DNA of 64,000 bases from Leifsonia tongyongensis. Its GTDB lineage: Bacteria; Actinomycetota; Actinomycetes; Actinomycetales; Microbacteriaceae. Shown piece by piece: positions 27,848 through 36,612 of the stretch; the stretch's first letter is position 1; every line of letters starts with the position of its first letter. The position numbers and the translations under genes were made by a program. The stretch is taken from positions 1,018,197 to 1,082,196 of the forward strand of contig NZ_JAAGWY010000002.1 of assembly GCF_010686705.1 (NCBI RefSeq), written 5' to 3'. The notes under the pieces were generated by a model that had not been told where the DNA came from, ran no database searches, and saw only the letters and a program-made list of their open reading frames with translations.

Positions 27848-28642
27848 ATGGATCTGCATCTGTCAGGAAAAGTCGCCGTCGTCACCGGAGCGAGCAAAGG
27901 GATCGGCCTTGCGATCACGCGCGCACTGGTCGATGAAGGGGCGTCCGTCGTGGCCGGCGCGAGAGATGTCGGCGGCGAACTCACCGACCTCGAAGCGACG
28001 TCGAAGGTGATTGCGGTTCCGGTCGACCTGTCGACGCCGAACGGCCCGTCCGACCTTGTCGCCCAGAGCGCTCACTTCGGTGGTCTCGACATCGTGGTCA
28101 ACAATGTCGGTGCGCTCACGCCACGTGTGGACGGCTTCCTGTCCATCAGCGACGAGGAATGGCTGGCGACGCTCAACCTGGGCCTGCTTGCGGCCATCCG
28201 CACCACGCGAGCCGCGATCCCTCTTCTCCTCGAGCGTGGCGGCGGGAACGTCGTGACGGTCGCATCCGTGAACGCGTACCTGCCCGACCCGGGCGTCCTC
28301 GACTACTCCGCAGCGAAGGCGGCCCTGTGGAACGTATCCAAATCGCTGTCGAAGGAGTTCGGACCGCAGGGACTCCGCTTCAACACGGTCAGCCCGGGGC
28401 CGGTGGAGACCCCGCTCTGGCTGGGCGAGCACGGAGTCGCTGCGACGATAGCCGCGGCGACGGGCACGGACTTCGAAACGGCGAAAGCGAACACCGTCGC
28501 GGCTCAGGGCGGCTTCACCACCGGGCGCTTCACTCGGCCCGAAGAGGTCGCCGATCTGGTGCTCCTGCTCGCGAGCAATCGAGCCGGGAATGTCAACGGC
28601 TCCGATTTCATGATCGACGGAGGACTCGTGAAGGGGTTGTAG
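27848..28642 (+). CDS. Short-chain dehydrogenase/reductase (classical SDR)
   Basis: A 264-residue NAD(P)-dependent oxidoreductase. It has the cofactor motif TGASKGIG (residues about 13-20), NNVG, a serine in TVASVNAY, the catalytic YSAAK and the PGPVETPLW segment. The C-terminal NVNGSDFMIDGG is the usual SDR end. The substrate cannot be deduced. The gene stands alone with a strong predicted promoter. Confidence 0.92.
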   Translation: MDLHLSGKVAVVTGASKGIGLAITRALVDEGASVVAGARDVGGELTDLEATSKVIAVPVDLSTPNGPSDLVAQSAHFGGLDIVVNNVGALTPRVDGFLSISDEEWLATLNLGLLAAIRTTRAAIPLLLERGGGNVVTVASVNAYLPDPGVLDYSAAKAALWNVSKSLSKEFGPQGLRFNTVSPGPVETPLWLGEHGVAATIAAATGTDFETAKANTVAAQGGFTTGRFTRPEEVADLVLLLASNRAGNVNGSDFMIDGGLVKGL

Positions 28643-28722
28643 CGAGCTGTCGAATTCGCCTCACTCCATTCGTGTAGTTGGTGAGAGCCGGCAGGGCGCC
28701 GGCAAAGAATCCTGGAGGAATC

Positions 28723-29070
28723 ATGAGCCAGTACCTGCTCAGCGTCTGGTATCCGGAAGGTGGCACGATGCCCGAACCCGAGACGCTCGCACAGATCACC
28801 GCCGACCTCGAAGTCGTGAACGCCGATCTCCGCGCTGCCGGAGCGTGGGTGTTCGCGGGCGGACTCTACCCGCCGAGTACCGCGACCGTCCTCACCCCTA
28901 CGGGTGGCGAGGTACTCGTGACGGATGGACCCTACGTGGAGAGCAAGGAGGTGCTCGGAGGGTTCTCGATCATCGAAGCACCCGACCTCGACGCTGCGTT
29001 GGGCTGGGGCCGACGGATGGCTGAAGCCGTGACCGTGCCGGTCGAGATCCGCCCCATCCAGAGTGAGTAG
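28723..29070 (+). CDS. YciI/DGPF-family protein
   Basis: A 115-residue dimeric alpha/beta-barrel protein. It carries the family DGP motif in [22 protein letters not shown]. The ATG has GGAGG six bases upstream. It is followed immediately by an ECF42-type sigma factor gene; DGPF proteins are the recognised genomic partners of that group. The role, possibly as the regulated target or sensor, is unproven. Confidence 0.9.
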   Translation: MSQYLLSVWYPEGGTMPEPETLAQITADLEVVNADLRAAGAWVFAGGLYPPSTATVLTPTGGEVLVTDGPYVESKEVLGGFSIIEAPDLDAALGWGRRMAEAVTVPVEIRPIQSE

Positions 29071-29095
29071 GTCACCCCAGAGTGAGTAGGTCACC
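29058..29095. repeat. 19-bp perfect tandem duplication over a stop codon
   Basis: The unit CCAGAGTGAGTAGGTCACC occurs at 29058-29076 and 29077-29095. The first copy contains the stop codon of the DGPF gene, and the second lies directly before the sigma factor start. Confidence 0.95.
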
Positions 29096-29096
29096 G

Positions 29097-30371
29097 ATGC
29101 CGACCCCGACAGTAAACGGTTCGGTCTCTTCGATCTTCCGGGCCGAATACGGGAGGGCGGTAGCCGTACTGTGCCGCGTCTTCGGCGATCTCGACATCGC
29201 TGAAGACGCGGTCCAGGACGCCTTCGAAATCGCTCTCCAGCGCTGGCCCGGTTCCGGCATCCCTCCCAGTCCTGCTGGCTGGATCATCACGACAGCCCGC
29301 AACCGAGCGATCGATCGACTCCGGCGCGAAGCGTCTCGCAATGACCGCCATGCGGAGGCGGCCCTGATCCACGCGCAGTCCCCACCCATCGAGGAGGGTC
29401 CGGTGCACGACGAACGACTCCGGCTGATCTTCACCTGCTGCCACCCCGCGCTCGCGCGGCAGGCGCAGGTTGCGCTCACCCTCCGGCTTTTCGGCGGCCT
29501 GACGACGCCCGAAATCGCTCAAGCGTTCCTCGTCTCCGAAACGACGATGTCACAACGGATCGTTCGCGCGAAGGGCAAGATCCGGGATGCGAACATCCCG
29601 TTCCGCGTCCCTCGCGACGCAGACCTCCCTGACCGCCTTGCTTCCGTCCTCACCGTGATCTACCTGATCTTCAACGAGGGCTACGCCTCGCACACCGGAG
29701 AGGGCCTCGTGCGCGACGAGTTGTCCACGGAGGCGATCAGACTCGGCCGTCTCCTCGCCGAACTGATGCCCGACGAACCGGAAGTGCTCGGTCTCCTGGC
29801 CTTGATGCTCCTCATCCAGGCGCGCCGCCCGGCCCGGCTGAACGCGCGAGGCGAACTGGTCCTCCTCGCCGATCAGGATCGGTCGATCTGGGATCCCGCG
29901 CTGATCTCTGAAGGCCACGACCTCGTGCGTCAGTGCCTCCGTCGCAACCGCCCGGGGCCGTACCAGCTCCAGGCCGCCATCAATGCAGTGCACACCGACG
30001 CCCGGACGTCCTCCGAGACCGATTGGCACCAGATCCTGCAGCTGTACGATCAGCTGCTCGCGATCGCTCCGAGCCCGATCGTCGAACTGAATCGCGCCGT
30101 CGCCGTGGCGGAGGTCGAGGGTCCGGATGCGGCGCTCGCCGCCATCGCCGCCCTCGACCTTCCCGATGTCGCCGCGTTCCACGCCGTCCACGCAGACCTC
30201 CTCCGTCGGACGGGACGATTCGCGCAGGCAGGCCTTTCCTACGATGCGGCGATCGCACTCGCGGGCAACAGCGCCGAGCTCGCCTACTTCGAACGGATGC
30301 GCGACAACCTGCCTGTGCTTCCTTCAGGCGACGCGACCGGCGTGGACGGCTCGAGCGTGCCGAGCGGATAG
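29097..30371 (+). CDS. ECF sigma factor, ECF42 (SigJ-like) group
   Basis: A 424-residue RNA polymerase sigma factor. Sigma-2 is at about 20-85 ([34 protein letters not shown]) and sigma-4 at about 125-175 ([20 protein letters not shown]). A long C-terminal extension starts at [19 protein letters not shown] and continues with TPR-like helices, as in ECF42. No anti-sigma gene is adjacent, consistent with control through the extension. An in-frame GTG five codons upstream is possible. Confidence 0.9.
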   Translation: MPTPTVNGSVSSIFRAEYGRAVAVLCRVFGDLDIAEDAVQDAFEIALQRWPGSGIPPSPAGWIITTARNRAIDRLRREASRNDRHAEAALIHAQSPPIEEGPVHDERLRLIFTCCHPALARQAQVALTLRLFGGLTTPEIAQAFLVSETTMSQRIVRAKGKIRDANIPFRVPRDADLPDRLASVLTVIYLIFNEGYASHTGEGLVRDELSTEAIRLGRLLAELMPDEPEVLGLLALMLLIQARRPARLNARGELVLLADQDRSIWDPALISEGHDLVRQCLRRNRPGPYQLQAAINAVHTDARTSSETDWHQILQLYDQLLAIAPSPIVELNRAVAVAEVEGPDAALAAIAALDLPDVAAFHAVHADLLRRTGRFAQAGLSYDAAIALAGNSAELAYFERMRDNLPVLPSGDATGVDGSSVPSG

Positions 30372-30422
30372 GATTTCGCGGTCGGGCCCCGCGCATCGCT
30401 CGCCCGCACGACGAGGAGAATC

Positions 30423-31112
30423 ATGACGGCCGCGAACCCCACAGACCATGAACGACTCCACCTGATGCTCATGCTGGCGCTGACGTTCTCGACAGGGATG
30501 ATCGACGCCGTCGGCTATCTCGGACTCGACCGCGTCTTCACGGGGAACATGACCGGCAACGTGGTGATCCTCGGAATGGGCCTGCTCGGCGCCGACCATC
30601 TCCCTGTGCTGGGTCCGGTCGTGGCGCTCGTCCTCTTCATGGCCGGTGCGGCGATCTCCGGACGCGTCCTGCGACCGATCCCCGCCGGTTGGACGCGCCG
30701 CTCGACAACCCTTTTCGGTATCGTCGGCGGCATCCTCGCTGCATCCGCGGTCGTACTCGCGCCATTCGGCGGAGCGGTCCCGCTCCCGCTCCAGTACATC
30801 GCAACCGGCGCCCTCGGCCTGGCGATGGGCATGCAGGCCGCCGCCGCGCGCCACATCGCTGTGAAAGACGTCACCACCGTCGTCGTCACATCGACTCTCA
30901 CCGGTCTGGCCGCCGATTCCGTCCTCGGCGCGGGAACAGGGCAACTGTGGAAGCGCCGAGCCGGCGCCGTGGTCCTGATCGGCCTCGGGGCCCTCGTCGG
31001 GGCCGCGGCCCTGCACATCCAGATCGCTCTGGGACTCGCGATCGCGGCGCTCATCGTCATCGTGGTCGCAGCCATCGGACACGTGCGAAAGCCTGCACCA
31101 GACCTGGCGTAA
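30423..31112 (+). CDS. DUF1275 (YoaK-family) membrane protein
   Basis: A 229-residue protein with about six membrane spans. Family signatures are GMIDAVGYLGLDRVFTGNMTGN near the N-terminus and LGLAMGMQAAAARHIAVKDVTTVVVTSTLTG in the second half, given here as separate blocks around residues 22-43 and 133-160. Function unknown; a transporter is suspected. The ATG has GAGGAGA just upstream, and the gene may belong to the sigma-factor transcription unit. Confidence 0.88.
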   Translation: MTAANPTDHERLHLMLMLALTFSTGMIDAVGYLGLDRVFTGNMTGNVVILGMGLLGADHLPVLGPVVALVLFMAGAAISGRVLRPIPAGWTRRSTTLFGIVGGILAASAVVLAPFGGAVPLPLQYIATGALGLAMGMQAAAARHIAVKDVTTVVVTSTLTGLAADSVLGAGTGQLWKRRAGAVVLIGLGALVGAAALHIQIALGLAIAALIVIVVAAIGHVRKPAPDLA

Positions 31113-31127
31113 GCAGGAGCAAGAATG

Positions 31128-31201
31128 GTGCACCCCCAGGGACTTGAACCCTGAACCCACTGATTAAGAGTCAGTTGCTCTGCCGATTGAGCTAGAGGTG
31201 C
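31128..31201 (-). tRNA. tRNA-Lys (anticodon CTT)
   Basis: A complete cloverleaf on the minus strand. The acceptor GCACCTC pairs with GGGGTGC, the T-arm is GTTCAAGTCC, the anticodon loop is CTCTTAA, and CCA is encoded (31128-31130). Confidence 0.96.
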
Positions 31202-31292
31202 AGTCGGTGTCGAATCGGAACCCGAACCGAGGGATAACACTAGCATCCGTCGCGGGCCCGATGCCAATTGAGCAGTCGCCTGACGCCCTCAC

Positions 31293-31298
31293 TATCCT
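31293..31298 (+). promoter_or_regulatory. -10 box of leaderless hisN
   Basis: TATCCT ends six bases before the GTG start at 31305, with no ribosome binding site. Confidence 0.5.
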
Positions 31299-31304
31299 GA
31301 AAGC

Positions 31305-32099
31305 GTGACGACGACTCCGGATGCTTCCCTCGACGACGACCTCGCCCTCGCGCTCCGCCTGGCGGATGCGGCAGACCAGATCTCGAGTGACCGGTTCCGC
31401 TCGCTCGACCTCCGGGTCACGACGAAGCCCGACCGGACACCGGTGACGGATGCGGACCAGAGCGTGGAGCGCGCCATCCGGGAGCGGATCGCAGCCGAAC
31501 GGCCCGGCGACGGCATCCTCGGCGAAGAGTACGGCACCGAGGGCGAATCGAGCCGCCGCTGGATCATCGACCCGATCGACGGTACGGCGAACTTCCTCCG
31601 CGGCGTTCCGGTCTGGGGAACGCTGATCGCTCTGGTCGTCGACGGGGTTCCCCAGGTGGGAGTTGTGAGCTCCCCCGCCCTCGGCAGGCGCTGGTGGGCC
31701 GCCCGCGGTTCCGGGGCGTGGCTGGCGGAAGGCGCGGACGCGCCCCGGCGTATCCGCGTCTCCGGGGTGAGCGACCTGGCCGACGCATCCATCAGTTTCC
31801 AGAGCATCGCCCAATGGGACGGCGCGGGGTACCTCGACCGCCTGATCGCGCTCACCCGGCGGGTGTGGCGTGACCGCGCGTACGGGGACATGTGGTCGTA
31901 CATGTTGCTGGCCGAGGGTCTCATCGACGCCGCCGGGGAGTTCGGCGTGAAATCGTACGATGTGGCCGCGCTGATCCCGATCGTCGAGGAGGCGGGCGGA
32001 CGTTTCACCAGTGCCACCGGAACACGCGATCTCGATGACGGGAGCGCGCTGGCGAGCAACGGCCACCTTCACGAGGCCCTGCTCGACGCGCTCGCGTAA
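31305..32099 (+). CDS. hisN: Inositol-phosphatase-family histidinol-phosphatase
   Basis: A 264-residue Mg2+-dependent phosphatase. The metal site is visible as GEEYG, WIIDPIDGTANFLRGVP and, near the C-terminus, the SYDVAALIPIVEEAGG motif. The sequence around NFLRGVPVWGTLIAL resembles actinobacterial HisN, which hydrolyses histidinol phosphate in histidine synthesis. Other inositol-monophosphatase activities cannot be excluded. It starts at GTG and stands alone. Confidence 0.85.
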   Translation: MTTTPDASLDDDLALALRLADAADQISSDRFRSLDLRVTTKPDRTPVTDADQSVERAIRERIAAERPGDGILGEEYGTEGESSRRWIIDPIDGTANFLRGVPVWGTLIALVVDGVPQVGVVSSPALGRRWWAARGSGAWLAEGADAPRRIRVSGVSDLADASISFQSIAQWDGAGYLDRLIALTRRVWRDRAYGDMWSYMLLAEGLIDAAGEFGVKSYDVAALIPIVEEAGGRFTSATGTRDLDDGSALASNGHLHEALLDALA

Positions 32100-32137
32100 G
32101 AACCACCGAAAACCGAGCGGATGTCGCAGGTCGCCGA

Positions 32138-32143
32138 TAGGTT
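32138..32143 (+). promoter_or_regulatory. -10 box of the NatA-like ATPase gene
   Basis: TAGGTT ends seven bases before the GTG at 32151, favouring that start over the upstream in-frame ATG at 32121, which would place the box inside the gene. Confidence 0.45.
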
Positions 32144-32150
32144 TGGTTCA

Positions 32151-33074
32151 GTGAGCACTACGTCAGGCCCCCCGCTCGTACACATCGATCACTTCCGAAT
32201 GGACTTCGGCAAGACGACGGTGATTCGCGATCTGTCGTTCGACATCCAGCGTGGTGAGACGTTCGGCTTCCTCGGCAGCAACGGCTCGGGCAAGACGACG
32301 ACGATCCGTGCGCTTCTCGGCATCTACCAGCCGACCGGCGGCGTCCTCCATATCGATGGACGTCCGTTCACGCCTGAGACGGGCGAGCGGTTGGGCTACC
32401 TTCCTGAGGAGCGCGGGCTCTACAAGAAGGAGTCCGTGATCGACGTGATGGTCTACTTCGGGAAGCTCAAGGGGCTGAGCCGCGATGAGGCTCGACGCTG
32501 GTCGCAGGACTATCTCGAACGGGTGGGCATCGGCGACAAAGAGAAGGTCCGGCTCGACAAGCTCTCGGGCGGCCAGCAGCAGAAGGTGCAGCTGGGCGTG
32601 ACCATCATGAACGACCCCGAGCTGCTGATCCTCGACGAACCGACCAAGGGGTTCGACCCGGTCAACCGGCGGCTGCTGATGGACATCATCGACGACCAGA
32701 AGAGGGCGGGTTCGACGGTGATGATGGTCACCCACCAGATGGAGGAGGTCGAGCGGCTCTGCGATCGGGTCATCCTGCTGAAGGACGGCGTGTCACGGGC
32801 GTACGGAACGGTGGCCGAGGTCCAGGAGCAGTTCGGTGGCACGGTGGTGCACATCGACCATGACGGGGTGATCCCTCCCTCCCCGGCGTACACGATCGTC
32901 GCGGATGCGGACGGGCACGCAGAACTCGAGGTCGCCGACGACGCGGATCCGAGCGTGATCCTGCGGACGATGGTGGATGCGGGCATTGCGGTTCGCCGGT
33001 TCGCGCCGACCAGGAAATCCCTCGACGACATCTTCGTCGAGGTCTATGGAGCCGAGAACGCGGTGGCCGACTGA
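32151..33074 (+). CDS. ABC exporter ATP-binding protein (NatA-like)
   Basis: A 307-residue ATPase with Walker A GSNGSGKTTT, signature LSGGQQQKVQLGV, Walker B LLILDEPTKGFDPVN and H-loop MVTHQMEEVERL. A C-terminal domain of about 85 residues ends KSLDDIFVEVYG, as in NatA-type ATPases. It pairs with the permease starting in its last codons. Exported substrate, possibly Na+ or a drug, is unknown. Confidence 0.91.
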   Translation: MSTTSGPPLVHIDHFRMDFGKTTVIRDLSFDIQRGETFGFLGSNGSGKTTTIRALLGIYQPTGGVLHIDGRPFTPETGERLGYLPEERGLYKKESVIDVMVYFGKLKGLSRDEARRWSQDYLERVGIGDKEKVRLDKLSGGQQQKVQLGVTIMNDPELLILDEPTKGFDPVNRRLLMDIIDDQKRAGSTVMMVTHQMEEVERLCDRVILLKDGVSRAYGTVAEVQEQFGGTVVHIDHDGVIPPSPAYTIVADADGHAELEVADDADPSVILRTMVDAGIAVRRFAPTRKSLDDIFVEVYGAENAVAD

Positions 33075-34318
33075 TGGCACGACACAACCTCGGCACCGTG
33101 GTGCGATTCGAGTTCATCCGCACCATCGCGAAGCGCCGTTTCTGGGTCGCGACACTCTTCGTGCCGGTGCTGCTGATCATCGTCTTCGTGCTGGTCTTCG
33201 TGTCGAACAGTTCGACGCGCACGTCGGCGGAGGCGCAGAAGAACGCCCACTTCTCGTTCCAGTACACCGATGAGTCAGGGCTGGTGAGCCCGGCCATCGT
33301 CGAAAGCCTCGGCGGAACACAGGCCTCCAGCGAGGAGGCGGGCATCGCCGCGGTCAAGTCGGGTGAGGTCGACGCCTACTTCGCTTATCCGGCCGATCCG
33401 GCCAAGCAGACCATCCGCGTGTACGGACAGGACAACGGGCTCTTCGCAAACGGCAAGTACTCATCGGTCGCCGAGTCCATCCTGCAGGCCAGCGTCGAAC
33501 AGAAGGTGAACTCACCGCAGACGACGGCGATCCTGCAGGGGTCGGTGAACACGACCACGACGACGTACAAGAACGGCTCGGTGTCCGGTGGATTCAATGC
33601 CGTCGTTCCGGCCCTGTTCTTCCTGGTGATCTTCTATATCGTGATCCTGCTTCTCGGCAACCAGATGCTGAACTCGACTCTCGAAGAGAAAGAGAACCGC
33701 GTCACGGAGATGATCCTGACGACGATCAATCCGACGAGCCTGATCGTCGGCAAGGTGCTCTCGCTGTTCATGGTCGGCCTGGTGCAGATGCTGGTGTTCG
33801 CCATCCCGACAGTTCTCGCCTATCTGTTCTTCCGGCAACAGCTGAGCATCCCCGAACTCGACCTGTCGCAGTTCGTCTTCGATCCGCAGACGATGATCAT
33901 CGGAGTGCTCATCCTTCTCGGCGGATTCTCGCTCTTCACCGGCACCCTCGTGGCGCTCGGCGCGGTGATGCCCACGGCGAAGGACGCCGGGCCCATCTTC
34001 GGTGCATTGATGATCCTGATCTTCATCCCCTTCTACACGGTCACCCTCGTCGTGAGCGACCCGAATGCGTTCATCGTGCAGGTCTTCACGTTCTTCCCCT
34101 ACTCCGCGCCGGTGACGGCCCTGCTGCGGAACGCGTTCGGGACGCTACCGCTGTGGCAGGCCATATTCGTCATCGTCGAGCTGTTCGTGTTGTCGGCCAT
34201 CGTTCTCCGGCTCGCGGTCCGGCTGTTCCGATACGGATCGATCGAGTACACCCGCAAGGTCTCGATCCGCGATGTGCTGGCCCGACGGCCGGTCACAGAG
34301 GCGGAGCCCAGCCGGTGA
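33074..34318 (+). CDS. ABC exporter permease (NatB-like, ABC-2 type)
   Basis: A 414-residue membrane protein. It has one N-terminal span (FWVATLFVPVLLIIVFVLVFV), a large extracytoplasmic domain of about 150 residues and five or six C-terminal spans. The coupling sequence LNSTLEEKENRVTEMILTTI is typical of NatB. Start and previous stop overlap in TGATG, so the two genes form one transporter operon. Confidence 0.9.
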   Translation: MARHNLGTVVRFEFIRTIAKRRFWVATLFVPVLLIIVFVLVFVSNSSTRTSAEAQKNAHFSFQYTDESGLVSPAIVESLGGTQASSEEAGIAAVKSGEVDAYFAYPADPAKQTIRVYGQDNGLFANGKYSSVAESILQASVEQKVNSPQTTAILQGSVNTTTTTYKNGSVSGGFNAVVPALFFLVIFYIVILLLGNQMLNSTLEEKENRVTEMILTTINPTSLIVGKVLSLFMVGLVQMLVFAIPTVLAYLFFRQQLSIPELDLSQFVFDPQTMIIGVLILLGGFSLFTGTLVALGAVMPTAKDAGPIFGALMILIFIPFYTVTLVVSDPNAFIVQVFTFFPYSAPVTALLRNAFGTLPLWQAIFVIVELFVLSAIVLRLAVRLFRYGSIEYTRKVSIRDVLARRPVTEAEPSR

Positions 34319-34367
34319 GACGCCCCGTGAGACTCCCCCAGAGTTCCCGCCAGACGGAGGTGCGACC

Positions 34368-35345
34368 GTGCGCGCGATAACGGTTCCGAGGCCGGGCGGA
34401 CCCGAGGCGATGGTCCTCGCGGACGTTCCGGAGCCGGTCGTCGGCGACCATGAGGTCCTCATCCGGGTCACGGCCGCCGGCGTCAACGGCGCCGATCTCT
34501 CGCAACGGCGGGGGCACTACAACCCTCCGCCGGGCGCCCCGGACTGGCTCGGCCTCGAGGTTTCGGGCGAGATCGCCGCCATCGGCCCCGACGTGTCCGG
34601 ATGGTCCGTCGGCGACACCGTCTGTGCGCTCCTCGCGGGCGGCGGCTACGCCGAATTCGTGGCCGTGGATGCAGGGCTCGTCCTCCCGGTGCCGGAAGGC
34701 GTCGACCTGGTGGAGGCTGCCGGTCTCCCCGAGGTCGCCGCGACCGTCTGGTCGAACGTCTACGGGCACGCGAAGCTCCAGCCTGGTGAGACGCTTCTGG
34801 TCCACGGCGGGTCCAGCGGCATCGGGTCGATGGCGATCCAGCTGGGTGCGACTACCGGAGCCCACGTGATCGCGACCGCCGGATCCCCCGAGAAGACCGC
34901 CTTCTGCCGCCGCCTCGGCGCCGAGGTCGCCATCGACTACACACAGCAGGATTTCGTGGAGGTGGTCCTTGACACGACTGATGGACGGGGAGCGGATGTG
35001 GTCCTCGACATCGTGGGCGGCGACTACCTCGAACGGAACATCCGCGCACTCGCTCGCGAGGGCCGCATCATGGAGATCGCCAGCCGGCGAGGCCCATCGA
35101 CGTTCGACATCAACCACCTGATGATGAAGCGTGGCCTGATCTGGGCGACGACACTGCGTGCCCGGCCGCTCGCCGAGAAGGTCGCGATCATCGCCGAGGT
35201 GCGCAGCCGGGTTTGGCCGCTGATCGAGGCAGGCCGGGTCCGTCCGGTGGTCGACTCGGTCTTCCCGCTCGAGGATGCTGCCGAGGCACACCTCCGGATG
35301 GAGTCCTCCACGCACATCGGCAAGATCCTGCTCCAGGTGCGCTGA
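34368..35345 (+). CDS. NAD(P)H:quinone oxidoreductase, zinc-free MDR type
   Basis: A 325-residue medium-chain reductase of the PIG3/QOR group. It starts VRAITVPRPGGPEAMVL, has the substrate-domain motif GVNGADLSQRRGHYNPPPG and the nucleotide motif HGGSSGIGSMAIQLG. It lacks zinc-ligand cysteines. The GTG start has GGAGG eight bases upstream, and the longer frame overlaps the permease. Likely reduces quinones or enones; the natural substrate is unknown. Confidence 0.88.
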   Translation: MRAITVPRPGGPEAMVLADVPEPVVGDHEVLIRVTAAGVNGADLSQRRGHYNPPPGAPDWLGLEVSGEIAAIGPDVSGWSVGDTVCALLAGGGYAEFVAVDAGLVLPVPEGVDLVEAAGLPEVAATVWSNVYGHAKLQPGETLLVHGGSSGIGSMAIQLGATTGAHVIATAGSPEKTAFCRRLGAEVAIDYTQQDFVEVVLDTTDGRGADVVLDIVGGDYLERNIRALAREGRIMEIASRRGPSTFDINHLMMKRGLIWATTLRARPLAEKVAIIAEVRSRVWPLIEAGRVRPVVDSVFPLEDAAEAHLRMESSTHIGKILLQVR

Positions 35346-35372
35346 GCGGAACCGGCGTGTGGGCTCGATCCG

Positions 35373-36056
35373 TCACGAACCGGGAGTGGGCCTGCGTGGA
35401 ACGTAGGTCTTCCAGAGCCGGAAATAGATCCGGCCCGAGATGAGCATCGACACGACCGCGTAGACGACACCCACCACTGCACCGCTGATCACGCCGGCCA
35501 CGAAGGAGGCTCCGGCCGTCACGATGAGGCTCGCGACGAGCAGTCCCACGAAGGTCGCGTTCACGACGACGACGAAGACCAGGCTGCTGCCCAGCACCTG
35601 CGTCACTCCACGGCGACCGAGGAAGTAGTAGGTCTCCCGCGATCCGGCCAAGTCGTCGTTCAGCGAGGTCATGAACGAGGATTCGACACCCGGCGCGAGG
35701 TCGGCGTACGCGGCGCGCAGTCGATTCATCGCAAGGACGTACATGAGGTCTTCCATGCTCACGTTCATCACGCGCAACTGCGTGAGGACACCGACCAGCA
35801 CGAGCACTCCGAGCAGGATGTTCGCGAAGATCGAGAACGTGCCCGAGAACTTCGTCGCCTGCCCGACGAGGGCGACGCTGACGAGGGCCGCGCTGGCGAG
35901 GGTGAGCAGGATGCTGATGCGGGTCAGCACCTCGCTCTGGGTCGTGCTGCGGGAGGCGAGGAGACTCCAGTGCTCGGTCGCGAGCAGTTGCGCTCTCAGC
36001 GCGGCCGCTGATCCCGCGCCTTCAGGCACCTGTGGTGCCGGTCGCTCTTCGCTCAT
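35373..36056 (-). CDS. Four-span membrane protein of unknown function
   Basis: A 227-residue protein with a soluble N-terminus, a hairpin of two spans (ISILLTLASAALVSVALVG and IFANILLGVLVLVGVLTQL), a cytosolic loop rich in charged residues and a second hairpin near the C-terminus. Similar uncharacterised actinobacterial proteins exist, but I recognise no named family. GAGAAT lies six bases before the ATG, a weak leaderless promoter candidate. Confidence 0.6.
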   Translation of the reverse strand: MSEERPAPQVPEGAGSAAALRAQLLATEHWSLLASRSTTQSEVLTRISILLTLASAALVSVALVGQATKFSGTFSIFANILLGVLVLVGVLTQLRVMNVSMEDLMYVLAMNRLRAAYADLAPGVESSFMTSLNDDLAGSRETYYFLGRRGVTQVLGSSLVFVVVVNATFVGLLVASLIVTAGASFVAGVISGAVVGVVYAVVSMLISGRIYFRLWKTYVPRRPTPGS

Positions 36057-36107
36057 CCCGCGATTCTCGTCGCAAGGGGGCGGCGTTGTACAGCCTCGGG
36101 AGAGCTG

Positions 36108-36587
36108 CTATTCCCGACCGCGATTGCGGCGACGAATGACCCGGGGCGCGCGACCGCCGAGGAACGACTCCCCCGGGTCGACGACGAACCCCTGCCGAAG
36201 CGCCTCACGGCCGATGAGCATGCGAAAACCCATCTGGTCGCGATTGCTCAACGTCGTCTCGGCGATGACCGTGCGCCCGAACAGCTCGACCTCGACGAGC
36301 ACCACGATCCGCTCCTCGCTGTGACCGGACGAACTCCGGACGAGCCGGCGGTCGTGCACGGGACATTCGACCTCGACCGAGTCGCGCTCCGACTTCTGCC
36401 ACGGCCGTACCCGGAAACGCACCAGGTCGACCCCGTCACGGCGGAGTTCCTCCACGTCGAACGCGTGCAGGGCCGAACTGCGCGCGCCGGTGTCGAGTTT
36501 CGCCTTGATCCACGGCACCCCGATGCCTGGCAGGCTCACCCATTCGCGCCAGCCCGCGATGGTGCTTGAATGGAAGTCTGTTTGCAC
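36108..36587 (-). CDS. RimB-like aspartyl protease (ATP-dependent zinc protease family)
   Basis: A 159-residue protein of the retropepsin-like RimB/zinc-protease family. The catalytic motif is AKLDTGARSSALHAFDVE (residues about 28-45), followed by VECPVHDRRLVRSSSG and the closing MLIGREALRQGFVVDPGESF. In other bacteria RimB works with RimK, which adds glutamates to ribosomal protein S6. It is divergent from the rimK-like gene with only 25 bp between them. GTG 36587 is chosen because the longer frame runs into rimK. Confidence 0.85.
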   Translation of the reverse strand: MQTDFHSSTIAGWREWVSLPGIGVPWIKAKLDTGARSSALHAFDVEELRRDGVDLVRFRVRPWQKSERDSVEVECPVHDRRLVRSSSGHSEERIVVLVEVELFGRTVIAETTLSNRDQMGFRMLIGREALRQGFVVDPGESFLGGRAPRVIRRRNRGRE

Positions 36588-36612
36588 TCCACCATCTTTG
36601 CAGGGGCACACG

